A DNA stretch of 64,000 nt from Ramazzottius varieornatus. Taxonomy: Eukaryota > Tardigrada > Eutardigrada > Parachela > Ramazzottiidae. The DNA lies in NCBI GenBank assembly GCA_001949185.1, contig BDGG01000001.1:1670263-1734262 (forward strand). Direction: 5' to 3'. The notes beneath the pieces are model-generated. The model saw only the letters and a program-made list of their open reading frames with translations, ran no database searches and was not told the origin of the DNA. Made by a program: the position numbers and the translations under genes. Below are positions 13,096 through 24,400 of the stretch, in pieces. Position 1 is the first letter of the stretch. Every line of letters starts with the position of its first letter.

Positions 13096-14163
13096 TCAGG
13101 TGTCCGCGAACCGAGTGGTACTGATATCATCGCAAATATCGAATGTTTGAGCATCTTCAGCATCAATATCGCCGACTTCCTTGTTGGAGTCGCGCTTCTG
13201 GTCAGAAATGTTCCACAACAGAAGTTTCACGTCCTTAACGAAAACGACCACGAGCATACCTATAAAATACAAAAACTGCACTACACTGATTCCTGAGGCA
13301 GTCGAACCATAGGTACAACATCATGCTGTTACAGTACGTACCCATTACAGCCATCATCCAGTAGTCGTAGCGACCGAAACGCGTGCACGTTTTCAGTTTG
13401 TCCATCCACACGTCGTAATCTTAAACATGCGTTTCGGAATTCTTTCGTCGAATCAATAAACACCAATGCCTCTGCGCAGCAGGTAGTGAACATAGAGTCC
13501 ACTGCGAGCTGTTTGGTCGGGTCGTCCAAGAACCATTCCGTACTCCCCGCAGCGAAGAGGGAAATACCACTTACGAAGAAGCCGAAACCCAGTAGCCCAT
13601 TAATAGTTACTAAAAGAACATCATAAGCAGTAGTGTGGTACTGAAGACCTATGTCAGGTCGTTGTACGAAGAATACGTTATATCCGACTATAAGTAGCAG
13701 TGCGAACGTATACCAGCAAGAAGAGCAAGACGAAGTACTGTAATAGCAAAATTATGGACAATCAATTCGATGAACGACACTTTTCCAGCATCGTAGTAAG
13801 TGGAAACATACGGCCTTACCAATGTTGGAAAAACTTGTGTTCCTCGGACTGCAGAAGAGAGCCCATCAGATGGGTGGCTATGTGGCTGCCAAAAAGATAT
13901 CTGCATAAGGGCAGACTACTATTGGAGTGACCGGAATGAGCTTGATTCGATTGAGATGCGAGCTCCGCGTCTGGAACATCAGGAAGGATTAGAACAAGGT
14001 ACCCGGTGGTTAGCACTGGAAGTATAAGGATCTCATATTGGAGCTTCGCTGCTACTTTTTGAGCCACGTTGGCTCCCCGGAATTTTACGCACTCGTACAC
14101 CTCACTTCCCGCATAACGCAAATCAAAAAAACGACCAAACACGCTAGGTCTGGTAAACGGCAA
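13096..14163 (-). CDS. Possible multi-pass membrane protein exons, unidentified
   Basis: Three minus-strand stretches carry hydrophobic segments: LQYEILILPVLTTGYLVLIL (within 14163-13970), CWYTFALLLIVGYNVFFV and LLVTINGLLGFGFFVSGISL (about 13715-13560, continuing open to 13329), and FLYFIGMLVVVFV (about 13281-13240). The pattern of several ~20-residue hydrophobic stretches with short polar links suggests a tetraspan or MARVEL-like protein, but no family signature is clear and the exon joins are unproven. It could equally be a remnant. Confidence 0.3.
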
Positions 14164-14518
14164 AGTTCTGGAACAAACAGAGTGGGTTTCACGAATTTAG
14201 TAAAATTCTGTCACTTCGGTGACCAACCTGAACTGACGTGCGAGTGGTTCGCTGTGACGTAATCTTCGCGATGACGTCAGCCATGGCTCAAGTAGATTCA
14301 TCAGTTTAGACAGTATAAAGCAGGGTGATTTGTTTGCTATGGTTCATGTGATATAAATTGTAGAAAACCTGCGAATTTCTCCGCTGGAGTTAGCGGGAAT
14401 GATATCGCTGGCTGGAAGTTCATCAGATAGTTCTGCGAACGATGTGCGACAACTGCTGTACAGTCCAACTGGGCGAATGGGCGCCGATAAAGACAGTACG
14501 TCCACAAGCAGCTGGAAG

Positions 14519-14711
14519 CGCGGCGAACAAACTCGACCAGATGGTTTTCGAGCGACACGTACACGCTTCTGGCCAATATTACAGTGAAAATGCGCCACTT
14601 GGAGAAAACGATCGGGTCGCTGTCGGGAATGAAAGTGGCGCACCGTTCTGGTGATACCAGCTGGGAGCGTGCGCCACTTGGGAAAACGATCTGGTCAGGT
14701 TTGTTTGGCAT
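14519..14711. repeat. Compound GTGGCGCAC hairpin (duplicate copy)
   Basis: Contains ATGCGCCACTTGGAG, AAAGTGGCGCACCG and GCGTGCGCCACTTGGG with outer CAAACTCGACCAGA / TCTGGTCAGGTTTG. Mirrored by 23360-23553 in the armadillo gene intron. Confidence 0.75.
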
Positions 14712-15067
14712 TCATTCGGTTCTGCTGTAGGTTATTTGAAGATTATGGAGAATGATGGTGTGCTTCATATCTGGAACTTGATGAACATGGTCTACCATCC
14801 ACTGGTGGGTGTCCATGCCTGCCTCGCCATCTACCCACTCTACGTTGCGAACCCGAAAGAAACAGCTCGGGTTATTCGAACCATCATCAACCCATTCGCT
14901 CCACTCTTCCGCCTTCTCGACAGCAACGACAACCGTGTGAACGACGCGGTCCTTCACTTGGTATGTCTTCTGACCCAAGACGACGATCTCCTTGCCATGA
15001 TGTCCGACGTTGGATTCTGTCCGGCCGTTTCACGCCACATCAAATCCGAGTAAGGCTACTAGACCAG

Positions 15068-15182
15068 AATTTGGGACCGGCAAACTTGCAAGATTTTTCG
15101 CAAGTGGCGTGCACTTCCAGCCGATACCACTGGAAACGTGCGCCATTTTGGAAAATTTGGTCCGAATTTGTTTGTTGAGCTC
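15068..15182. repeat. GTGGCGCAC hairpin element (duplicate copy, second intron)
   Basis: Core GCAAGTGGCGTGCAC..GTGCGCCATTTTGG with outer GGCAAACTTG / GAATTTGTTTG arms. Confidence 0.65.
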
Positions 15183-15894
15183 CCATCCAAAGATAAAGGT
15201 TGACTATTCGCTTATCTTGCTTTACAGGTATGTTCAAATAATTCGTTTCGTGACGGAGGCGATGGCCAAAGGTAGCGAGTACGCCATCAATCGTATCAAC
15301 TTCAGTACACGTGTACGTGTAAAGGCGTTCTTCCACAAGTCGCGCTAATTTTGTGGCATCGTGATGCCGAGGTCGAGCTGAACGCGTTGCCTTGAACGAA
15401 CTGACAAAGCTAGTACGAGTATCTGCAGATAATCATTCATATCCACTCGGTCGCTGTAGTGAGAAGGCTGTGTGGTTGATGGAGATCGAGTGATGTCCAA
15501 AAGACCCAGAAGGCAGAGGAGACCTTAAGGAACCTGCGCTACTTAGCTGTGGCCAACACGAGCGACAACTACAACTTTGAAGCCGTGTACTTCCCCTTGA
15601 GGTCAGAGGAAAGACGAGCCACTGAGAAAACCAAGAGGGAAATGGTCACGAAGAGGCTGGTACCGGAGCCAGAGTCGAAGCTGACAAACTCAAACGCCAG
15701 GTGTCTATGGTACGCAAAAGCCGCCTTGCTAAAAACGAATGGCAACAGCGTCTGCTCAGTTTGATCTATCTTTTTCTTTCGCGAACACTATGTTCCTTTT
15801 TCGCTGATCAATGTTATCCGTCAGTGTTTGGTAAAACTAAGATCGGCGCTCTGCTCTCAGTCTCTTACGTAATTTCCGAATTGTGAACAATCAC

Positions 15895-17079
15895 GATACG
15901 GTGCGATGCGAACGCCGGTTCAAGATACTCGAAACCGTTCTGAAAGACTTCAAGGAAAACTTCAGCAGAGGAGACATCAGGGCAGTTGCGAAAGTTGCCG
16001 ATAGTTTTTCCGCCTCTGCCTTGGGAACGATAGCGCGGAATGCAGCTCTTCAGAAGCCAGAAAATTCTGAAACCACCACGCGGAGTCCTGATGTTTGGCC
16101 CATCCCGGAACGGAAAAACCTTGTTGGCCAAAGCCTGCGCTTCGCAGACCCATTACAACTTCATAAACGTCAGCGCATCCGCTTTGGTTTCCAAATGGGT
16201 GAGTGTTCCAGCTATCCTTTCCTGTTCGTTTTGGAGGGCGACCCTGGGAACTGGACGGGCTTGATTACGGGCTCGCTTGTCTGTAGGTTGGTGACAGTGA
16301 GAAACTCATCAAGCTGCTGTTCGACTGCGCCAAAGAGAATCAACCAACGATTGGTTTCATTGGTAATGTTTGGTGCGCGTGCAAGATCAGAGCTGGAAAG
16401 AGGGAAGAAACTAACCTTGAAAATTTATAGATGAGATTGATGCGATGCTTTCGCAGCGGACCGCGAAGACACCCGTCGGTTCAAAGACGAGTTCCTCGTC
16501 CATTTCGACCGAATGCTTTGCTCGACAGAAGACCGGGTTCTAATATTAGGGGGTACCAACCTTCCGCAGTGTATCGACTCTGCAGCTTTATACGGTAAAC
16601 CCTTCTTGTGGTAGGCGAAGTGGAAAGACAGTCCTTGACGACTTCCGCCTTCTTCCTCGTAGGCAATTTGACTTGCGCATCTTTATGGGACCTCCCGACT
16701 TGAACACTCGTGTCAAGATTCTTGAAACCATCCTGAAAGATCTCAAGAACAACTTCAACCAGGAAGACATTAGGGCAGTTGCAAAAATTACCGGTAACTT
16801 CTCCGCGTCGGATTTGGGGACGATAGCGCGGAATGCAGCACGGCTTTCTTTGGGAACTGTCACCCAACATCTGACAGCGACCCTCAGTCCCGACGAGGTA
16901 AAACCATATCTCTCTCTCTCGTCTTTGTTTCCAAAAGAAACTTAATCCGAACTGTTTGCTAGATACCTGAAGTCACTGCGGAGCATTTTAGCAAGGTGGT
17001 ACGGGGCCTTACCCGGTCCATGAACGTTGAAGAGATGGAAGCTATGAATGCCTGGGCTAACCGGAACAAACTCGCTTGA
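15895..17079 (+). pseudogene. Rearranged, broken duplicate of the AAA ATPase gene
   Basis: Copy of exons of the intact ATPase at 29.9-31.4 kb. The order is abnormal: a piece of exon 5 (about 15915-16040, FKILETVLKDF..GTIARNAA) is fused directly to exon 2 (16041-16198), followed by exons 3, 4, 5 and 6. The Walker A motif reads GPSRNGKT instead of GPTGNGKT. Exon 4 has lost six bases plus a frame (SQRT, then out of frame from about 16465) and an in-frame stop follows. The last exon ends at the same TGA context (TTGATTGACACCGTTG) as the parent. It is non-functional as an ATPase. Confidence 0.85.
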
Positions 17080-17711
17080 TTGACACCGTTGTTGATTTGT
17101 TGCGAATTCATTGCCATATCGCTGATTCAGTTGCTCAGTGCGTACGTCACGGTACTCGTACTGACTGACTGTTTGCAGCTTCGTCCCGCTTACGATACCT
17201 GACTTTACGCTTAGCGATACTGTGTTCTGACCACAACTCGGGAACTGATCCATCCTACTTCCTCGTCCCGTCAGGGAAGCAACAAGTTATCCGCCACAAG
17301 GAACCAGTTCAAGGAAGAGTTTTAACCAGTCGAATACTACATCAGAAAGAAGACAAACTCATCTTTAATGCATGGAGGATGGAACTAGAGACTCGCGAAA
17401 TGAGAGAGCGAGCCATGTTTGAATAAACGAGTAATACGGTAAGAATACGAAACAAGAAGACAGCGTGAGGTAAAATTGCTCCTGAGGGAAAAAGGCTGAA
17501 ATAGTTATACAAAAAACAGATTCCACTGGCATTCGTACACACCGTTAATTAAAGTCTCGGATAAAAGTTTCGTACTCAAACCATGCGATAAAACAAGGTA
17601 AGAAAATGTAACACCAAAAAGTACGGACCTCAAAACTCGAAATCGTAGTTGGTGCGAGAGTTGCGCATCATCGAAGTGTGCTGAGTCATCTCCTCCGACG
17701 AATGCTGCCAC
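17080..17711. repeat. Duplicated ATPase-CPEB intergenic region and CPEB 3' end
   Basis: Direct copy of about 31384-32490, strongest from 17385 onward. It includes, on the minus strand (17638-17711), the last codons of CPEB (HSSEEM..MMRN..TNYDFEF), then a stop and the shared 3' flank. Similarity stops at about 17711, at AATGCTGCCA. The copy is shorter than the source in the middle. Confidence 0.8.
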
Positions 17712-18294
17712 TTACGAGGGGACCTCTAGGACTGTCAGATGTCGATTTCGGTTTTGATGCTTTTAAGTGGTAGGTTAGCCTCTTGGCATACTTTGGACAA
17801 GCAGGAAGTCATGCCATAAATCCCTCCCTGAAGCTGGAGAAAATCCCGAAAGCGTGTAGCCCGTATCGCACCACCAAGTTCTCGTATGTCTATTGGTTCC
17901 CCTGTCGTCGGTAACATTGAGTCGTCGGCAGCGAAAATGAAGTAAATGTACTCCCAAACACTACTGCACTTCCAGTTTAGTCGAAGAAAGTTTTCGATTT
18001 TCATCGGCATTTTCGTGAGGTATCTACCACCCCGAAAAGGGCCAATAGTAGATAAAATCGATTGATTAGCGAAATTGGGATTGCCAGCGAATGACTGTTG
18101 AACACGTGGGGCGGAGCTGAGAGGCTGAGAGTACATTCAGTACACGTGTACTCGTTACTCGTGGACTGTCTTTTACTGACTTCCGGTTCTGGACTTTCCG
18201 GTTCTTCTGATGTTGTCCATTGCCCTGGCCCCTGCGACCGATACCGCGACTTCCTTTTCTGTCATTGGTTTATTCCAAAATACAGTACGCCAGG
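17712..18294. other. Spacer with possible promoter
   Basis: About 580 bp upstream of the coiled-coil gene. A minus-strand open stretch (18136-17735) shows some protein-like composition (PLKSIKTEIDI end) but has no recognisable family. It may be a remnant. Confidence 0.3.
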
Positions 18295-19807
18295 ATGGAC
18301 GGGGAGTTGATCAGCGCAGATGAGCTTAGCGACACCTCCACCGAGATCATGAAGTGCTTCCAGACTCTGCACGGCACAGCTGACGAGACCATTTTAAGTC
18401 AACTTGCTTCCGTCGTGCTGAAAATCCACAGTCAAGCCGTCAACATGGCTAATCGTCTCGAAGACAACCAAGACCGCATCAGCCTTCTCCAGCGACAGGT
18501 CGAAGAGTTCGAGAGGAACAACGGCGATCTTCGAACTGCCTTGCGCATCGACAGAGAACAACACGAACAGGTACAAAAAATTCCCCCTTCGAACACTCAT
18601 GTTATACCCTTACAGCTGAGTTCGGTTACAGACCGTCTCAAAGATCGATGCTGACTTCTCGAAAGAACTGGGTGCCTACAAGAAAGAGCTGGAGAAAATG
18701 AAGACAGAAAACAGGAACGTCAAAGCCATGAATGATCGTCTGATGGCCGAAGTCCAAGAATTGGAAGCTGCCTGTCTGCGAAACGAGACCTTGACCAAAG
18801 AGTCCATCGATGAACTAGAGAAGACGAAGAAAGAGCTGGAAGAAACGCAGGATGCTTTGGACGAAGCCAGAAGGTCGGAACGCAAAGCTTTGAAGATCGT
18901 TGTCGATTCCGCCAGTCAAACTTCCGTTGAAGTCACTTTCGGTCTTCTTCCTCCGATGGATCCAGAAGACACTGACGGTAAGCGTAAGGTGGGAGACAGA
19001 AACGAGGGCAAAGGTAGCGGGGATAACAGTGAGTACGAAGATATCGATGAAAGTCAGAACAGCAGTACTTCGGAGGAAGCTGAAGACGACGACGAAGAAG
19101 AAGGCGCGCGAAGACGACGATCTAAATGTCCTTCGGTCGATGAAAAGAAATTCCACAAGTACAGTATTCTGTTTCATTGGCTTTTATACTGGTATACATG
19201 TGTCTTGTCTTGTAGCTCTTCTTGTTTCCGTTTCGGACATCGAGACGTAGATTCGGACGAGACGATCCTTAAACGGGGCATGGAAGAAGGAGAGTCAGGC
19301 ATCGAAGAAGAAGAGCACAGTTTGGAAGAAGAGCTCAGCGCGGTGGGAAAGTCCGAAGTTCAGTTTGACGAAGACTCGAACAAGTCTGATCAGTTAGTGG
19401 AAGGTCAGATGGAAGAAAATAGTGAGGGCGAGCCTAAAGAACCAGACTTCAGTGAGAGTGAGGACGAGACGATCGAGCTCGCTCATGACGCCATCTTGAA
19501 TTCCGTGCATAAACTCGTGGCGATGTCAGACCGAGTAATGGACCATATCGATGACGTTGATGGTCCGACTGAGCTCGAGAAGCTCTTCTCGGGATGTGTG
19601 GCTAAGCGTACTGAGGTGAGGAAAGGTGGGTCTTCGAGCAATGGAGCAGGTAAAGGGAAGAAGAACAGTTTCGTGCAGTGCTGCGGGATGGTCCTGTTTG
19701 TGGCGGGGTTGTACCTCTTGTGTGACTTCCTGTGCGAACGCTACTTAGGCTTTGGAATTTTCCGTCTGACTCGTCGACGTCCTGGGTACACTACGGCCAT
19801 GTTTTGA
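18295..19807 (+). CDS. Coiled-coil protein with C-terminal membrane anchor
   Basis: Three exons: 18295-18570, 18632-~19159 and ~19217-19807 (TGA), about 465 residues. The N-terminal half is helical with heptads (RLEDNQDRISLLQRQVEEF; ELEKMKTENRNVKAMNDRL; ELEKTKKELEETQDALDEA). The middle is very acidic (long Asp/Glu/Ser runs). The C-terminus has one hydrophobic segment (VQCCGMVLFVAGLYLLCDFL) followed by ~25 residues, typical of a tail-anchored protein, possibly at the ER or nuclear envelope. The layout recalls KASH-domain proteins or LRMP/IRAG2-type proteins, but the last residues (GYTTAMF) lack the KASH Pro-Pro-Pro ending, so no name is given. AATAAA at 20153-20158 may be its poly(A) signal. 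Confidence 0.7.
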
Positions 19808-20388
19808 GCCGCTGAAAGAAAGCCTTCAGTGAAGAATCATTGCTGGAGAAGAAATATTGGATCTTTCCAGACCTTTTGTATTTCGGATTATTGATTTGGA
19901 GCTGGTGATTTTCCTCCACCTGATACAAGGAGCTACGAGTACTGTATGTTTTTACTTCTCCCTGTGGATCTGGTTTTGGCGTTATTTTGTAGTAACTGTG
20001 CGGCTTTAGCAAGTTTTTCGTCTTACTTTTGACAGCTTTTTGTGGCATTACCAGTCTTTCTTTCTGTCTGAACTTGCTATTACTCTCTCGTACTATGTGG
20101 ACTGAAACAACGAAACCATGGTGTCCTGTGCGCTCACCAAACAGGATTACGGAATAAAATATTGATTTATTGTCTTGAAAATGGCGTAAGGCGTAGTTAC
20201 CATGGGGACTAGTGGCGCCATCTATCCCTACGGACCAATAATTGGACAGCCCGTCAACTCGCGCAGACTTTGGGATGACTAGATTCTCCTGGCATCCTAC
20301 TTGCCGTGTGCACTTCCGGTTAAACTTTCTTCTCGAATTAGAAGTTTGTCATGAGTGATGGTGCTCTGATGACTTATAGTTGTTGGTG
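19808..20388. other. 3' UTR and spacer
   Basis: Holds a likely poly(A) signal (AATAAA, 20153-20158) for the upstream gene and the promoter region of the next one. No gene seen. Confidence 0.4.
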
Positions 20389-21255
20389 ATGTTCCTAGTT
20401 GTCGCCCTTCCTGTTGGCTCCATCTTGTTTCTCCTTTGCTTCCTCATTCACAACAAAATCTGCCCGAATCGCGAGTACGCTCCATATGCCCTTGTTCGCC
20501 GCATCAGACCACTCAAATTTCAAGCACGCGAAAAGTTTGCTCCTGGTGTTCTGCAAGTCCCTGTCGACGCAACACCGGAGAAAGTCGAACTATCCGACCT
20601 CCAAGAACGCGAAAAACTCCGCTCAGTTTTACAAGGCATCCTCGCCGAAGTGGACGAAAACTACCAACTGGTTGATCAACTCGAGATGTTAATAGCCACT
20701 CGTACCGAAGAGCAAGAACATTTGCGAGCCGCCGTACATAAACTCGACACGGAAATCGCCACTGAGGAAGACTACATTGGACTTGCTCTGAAATCACTCC
20801 GCGAACTCGAAGGTTCGGAAGAACATGTTCAACCTGCCGCAGTGGAAGCTGCCCAACCAGCGGAAGTCCCTACAGCTGGAGATGGCGTACTGATGCAGTT
20901 GACTAGAAGACTACAGCATGCTGGCGGACAGCTGGAGAGGATACTGGGCCATACGGAGGGCAACACAACCACGATGAACGCCTTAGCCGAGAAGTACTCG
21001 CTACTACTGGAAGACACCACGGGATTGCAGGCTTTGCGGGACCAAAGCAGCCAGCTGGACTTCGAAACGAGACTGTTGGAGAGAACGGCGGTTATTTACC
21101 ATGCGGAAGAGGAAATGACGACGAAAGATAGACCGAATAAAGTCGGTCTGCGGCGCATTGTGGATATTTTCAAGAACCGGAAGTCGAGAGCGAGGAACAA
21201 GGTCTCGTCTTTTTCATTTCGCAATAAAAATCTCGGTTCCGACCTACTTTCCTAG
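20389..21255 (+). CDS. Single-exon signal-anchor coiled-coil protein
   Basis: An intronless frame of 288 residues from ATG 20389 to TAG 21255. It starts with a hydrophobic segment (FLVVALPVGSILFLLCFLI) that would act as a signal anchor. A helical region follows, rich in Glu/Gln/Leu (LQGILAEVDENYQLVDQLEM; AAVHKLDTEIATEEDYIGLA), then an Ala/Pro-rich linker and a basic C-terminus (IFKNRKSRARNK). I do not recognise the family. An upstream exon cannot be excluded because the frame is open for a few codons before the ATG. Confidence 0.6.
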   Translation: MFLVVALPVGSILFLLCFLIHNKICPNREYAPYALVRRIRPLKFQAREKFAPGVLQVPVDATPEKVELSDLQEREKLRSVLQGILAEVDENYQLVDQLEMLIATRTEEQEHLRAAVHKLDTEIATEEDYIGLALKSLRELEGSEEHVQPAAVEAAQPAEVPTAGDGVLMQLTRRLQHAGGQLERILGHTEGNTTTMNALAEKYSLLLEDTTGLQALRDQSSQLDFETRLLERTAVIYHAEEEMTTKDRPNKVGLRRIVDIFKNRKSRARNKVSSFSFRNKNLGSDLLS

Positions 21256-21327
21256 GATCAATCTCACAACTACGTTTCTGAAACCTTCCTACTCTAAAGT
21301 AGAACGTCGGCAAACGACTTTATCAGC

Positions 21328-21425
21328 ATCGTGAGATGCAGTGGCGCACGTTTTCATTCGTTTTAGCGACAAGCGTGCGCCACTTGGGGAAAGGTTCCTG
21401 TTCAAGTCATTTACTGGCGTCCCAA
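21328..21425. repeat. GTGGCGCAC hairpin element (intergenic)
   Basis: Core CAGTGGCGCACGTT..AGCGTGCGCCACTTGGGG with TTCAAGTCATTTACTGGCGTC right edge, between the plus-strand signal-anchor gene and the armadillo gene stop. Confidence 0.7.
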
Positions 21426-21475
21426 ATATTTTCAAACAATCTTTTTATCGGATACAGTTGTGGGCTCGTCGTATT

Positions 21476-24400
21476 TCATTTGACAGTCGGTTTGATATTC
21501 TGTGGACGAACACTAATAGTTTTCTGGTCGACATTATCAGCCAGCTGTGTGTTTTTGATGGTACGTCTGTTGAACAAGCCGTAAGTGTCTTCGTTGAACT
21601 CGTCGTCCCACCATTCCTTCTCGACTGGCTGCCCGATGTTATCCACTTGGATGGCGCCGTTCTGCAGATCCCTGTCGTAGCTGGGTCGGTCACGTCGCAG
21701 GTGAGTGGGGTCCCGGTATTCCCTCTTGATCTGCATGGGTACCTCACGCAGGTCGCTCTCTGGCTCTTCCGGCGGCGGTACATCCCCGTCGAGATCGGGG
21801 TCGTAGGGTGGACGTTGCAGCACCGCTGGTAGCTTGCTTCGGTCTTCTTCCAGGTTGGCTGGGCTGGGTGGTACGGGTGGAATGTCCATGATTCGCATCT
21901 TGGCTTTCTTGGCATTTTGCACCTGAAATAAGAATACAGCATGAAAATTCAGTGGGTACAAACGTCATTCTGGCAAAAGCTATAAACTTCGTAGAGATTC
22001 AGTGGCATGTAAGCCGCATTATATCCTTTGAAAGTGTACGTTCAAGATCAGAAACAACGAAACGAAATAATCAAAGCAGAGTGGCAAACTGAAGTGGTCT
22101 TCAGTGATTTTTTCGCTAAATTCAGGGTTGAACGAAGCACATATCGATGTAATTCATTTGAATAGATTAGAGTAGAATAGTTCACCTGGCATTTGAGTTT
22201 GTCTGCTTCGGCTTTGGCTTCCGGTACAAGTCGTTTTGTAATCATCTCCCTCTTGGTTCTCTCAATTGCCTTTCTCTCCTCTGACCTCAAGGGGAAGTAC
22301 ACGTCTTCAAAGTTGTAGTTGTCGCTCATGTTGGCCATAGCCAAGTAGCGCAGGTTCCTCAAGGTTCCGGCAGCCTTCTGAGCTTTCTGGACATCGCTCT
22401 CCATCAAGTATCCCAGCAGTCGCCGAACCACGGCGTCCGAGTGGATCTGTATAATGTTCTGTGGGTACTTTGTCAAATCGTTCAAAGCCGTCAGCGCGTT
22501 CATCTCAACCTCGGCATCACGATGCCATAAGAGCCGCGCCACTTGAGACAGGACACCTTCACAGGTGCTAAAGTTGATACGGTTGATGGCGTATTCGCTA
22601 CCCTTGGCCATAGCCTCCGTCACGAACCGAAGTATACGTACATCCCTGGAGAGAATAACCGCAATGAGAAATTTACACATCAAAGTACGGTGGAAGATCC
22701 AGTGAGGCGATAACTTTCTCAAGTGGCGCACGCTGTGAGCCTATAAGACTGAAGCGTGCGCTACTTGGTAAAACAACTCTGTCGGTAAGATCGTTTTCCT
22801 AAGTGGCGCAGGCTTTCGGGCGGTAACGCTGAAAGTGTGCGCCATGTGGGAAAAGATTCTTGTTCGAGTTCGTCTGTCGAGTTGTCCAGCTCGGTTCTTT
22901 CGAAAGAAACGCTTCTCGAGCTTGTGCCGAGCACGGCTCCGACAGACAGTAACTCGTAGAAAAAAAGGCAGAAATAACAGGCGCTGAATAACCATCCACG
23001 ACTGGTGGGTAATCGTCTTACTTGGACTTTATGTGGCGTGAAACGGCCGGACAGAATCCAACGTCGGACATCATGGCAAGGAGATCGTCGTCTTGGGTCA
23101 GAAGACATACCAAGTGAAGGACCGCGTCGTTCACACGGTTGTCGTTGCTGTCGAGAAGGCGGAAGAGTGGAGCGAATGGGTTGATGATGGTTCGAATAAC
23201 CCGAGCTGTTTCTTTCGGGTTCGCAACGTAGAGTGGGTAGATGGCGAGGCAGGCATGGACACCCACCAGTGGATGGTAGACCGTGCTCATCAAGTTCCAG
23301 ATATGAAGCACACCATCATTCTCCATAATCTTCAAATAACCTACAGCAGAACCGAATGAATGCCAAACAAACCTGACCAGATCGTTTTCCCAAGTGGCGC
23401 ACGCTCCCAGCTGGTGTCACCAGAACGGTGCGCCACTTTCATTCCCGACAGCGACCCGATCGTTTTCTCCAAGTGGCGCATTTTCACTGTAATATTGGCC
23501 AGAAGCGTGTACGTGTCGCTCGAAAACGATCTGGTCGAGTTTGTTCGCCGCGCTCCCAGCTGCTTGTGGACGTACTGTCTTTATCGGCGCCCATTCGCCC
23601 AGTTGCAACCGCGGCCTTCATCTTGATAAACTGATTATCGTGGAGCATGTAGTCCATGATGAACAGTAACGAGTCAGTGCCTCGTATGGACTGTCGACAG
23701 GCTTCGACCCTCGTCATCTCTGCCAAGAAGCCGAGAATGTTATACGCGATACTCTCCCCCACACCCCCGTACAGCCGCTGCAGGACCAGCTTGATGGCTC
23801 CATGGCTCTTGTAAATCTCGCAGTTGGCTGGGGAGATGGCAGTCTTGTGCAGTGCGTCGGTGACCATCTGCATGAGGCCTTGGTTGTCGCGGGAGGCCTC
23901 GGACTGTAGGGTCTTGAGGACGGGTTCCAGACCTTTCTTTCGACGGATGATGTCGCGGGCTTCTTCACAGTCGCTGACCAGGGAGAAGAGTAGGCAGACG
24001 TTCTGGTAAACGTCTTCGTTGCTGGTGTGTCGCAAAATCTTGCAAGCTACCGCCAGTGAGCCGGAAGTGCACAGAACGTGGTGGTACTCGCTCTCGTAAG
24101 CCATCTCTACCAAGAAGATATTAAACTCAATATTTCAAAACATTGTGGTTTTACAAAAGACGTGTGGTTTTACGTATAGGTGAAATCGCTTTACACTTGT
24201 CGCACTCAACAGTCTACAGAGTTCTCTGGCCAGGATAGTCTTGTTTTTATCTACACGGCTCGATAATTTTGTTTTCACTGGCAACTGCTTACGATCTTGA
24301 CGCGAATACCATCAACAACGACTAATTTTTAAGAATTCCCCAACAAACAGAAAACAATCTCATACCTGAGAGGATACCGATGACAGGTATGGACACATAA

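Larger units (their letters stand above)
14464..15702 (+). pseudogene. Inverted duplicate of the armadillo gene's central exons, broken
   Basis: This block is a reverse-complement copy of 22185-23608. It holds a near-identical exon (14731-15051: YLKIMENDGVLHIWNLM through DDLLAMMSDVGFCPAVSRHI) and the next exon from about 15229 (IRFVTEAMAKGSEYAINRI). After INFSTR (about 15312) the copy loses the frame (small indels and stops where the source reads LWHRDAEVEMNALTALN), then resumes with SDNYNFEAVYFPLRSEERRA (about 15562). Both intron hairpins (14.6 and 15.1 kb) have counterparts in the source copy or resemble its elements. With no upstream exons and with frame breaks it cannot make the parent protein. 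Confidence 0.85.

Noticed and set aside
15883-16434. 183-codon plus-strand frame as a real gene
   Set aside because: It crosses exon-intron borders of the ATPase copy and includes frame-shifted ATPase sequence, so it is a by-product of the pseudogene.
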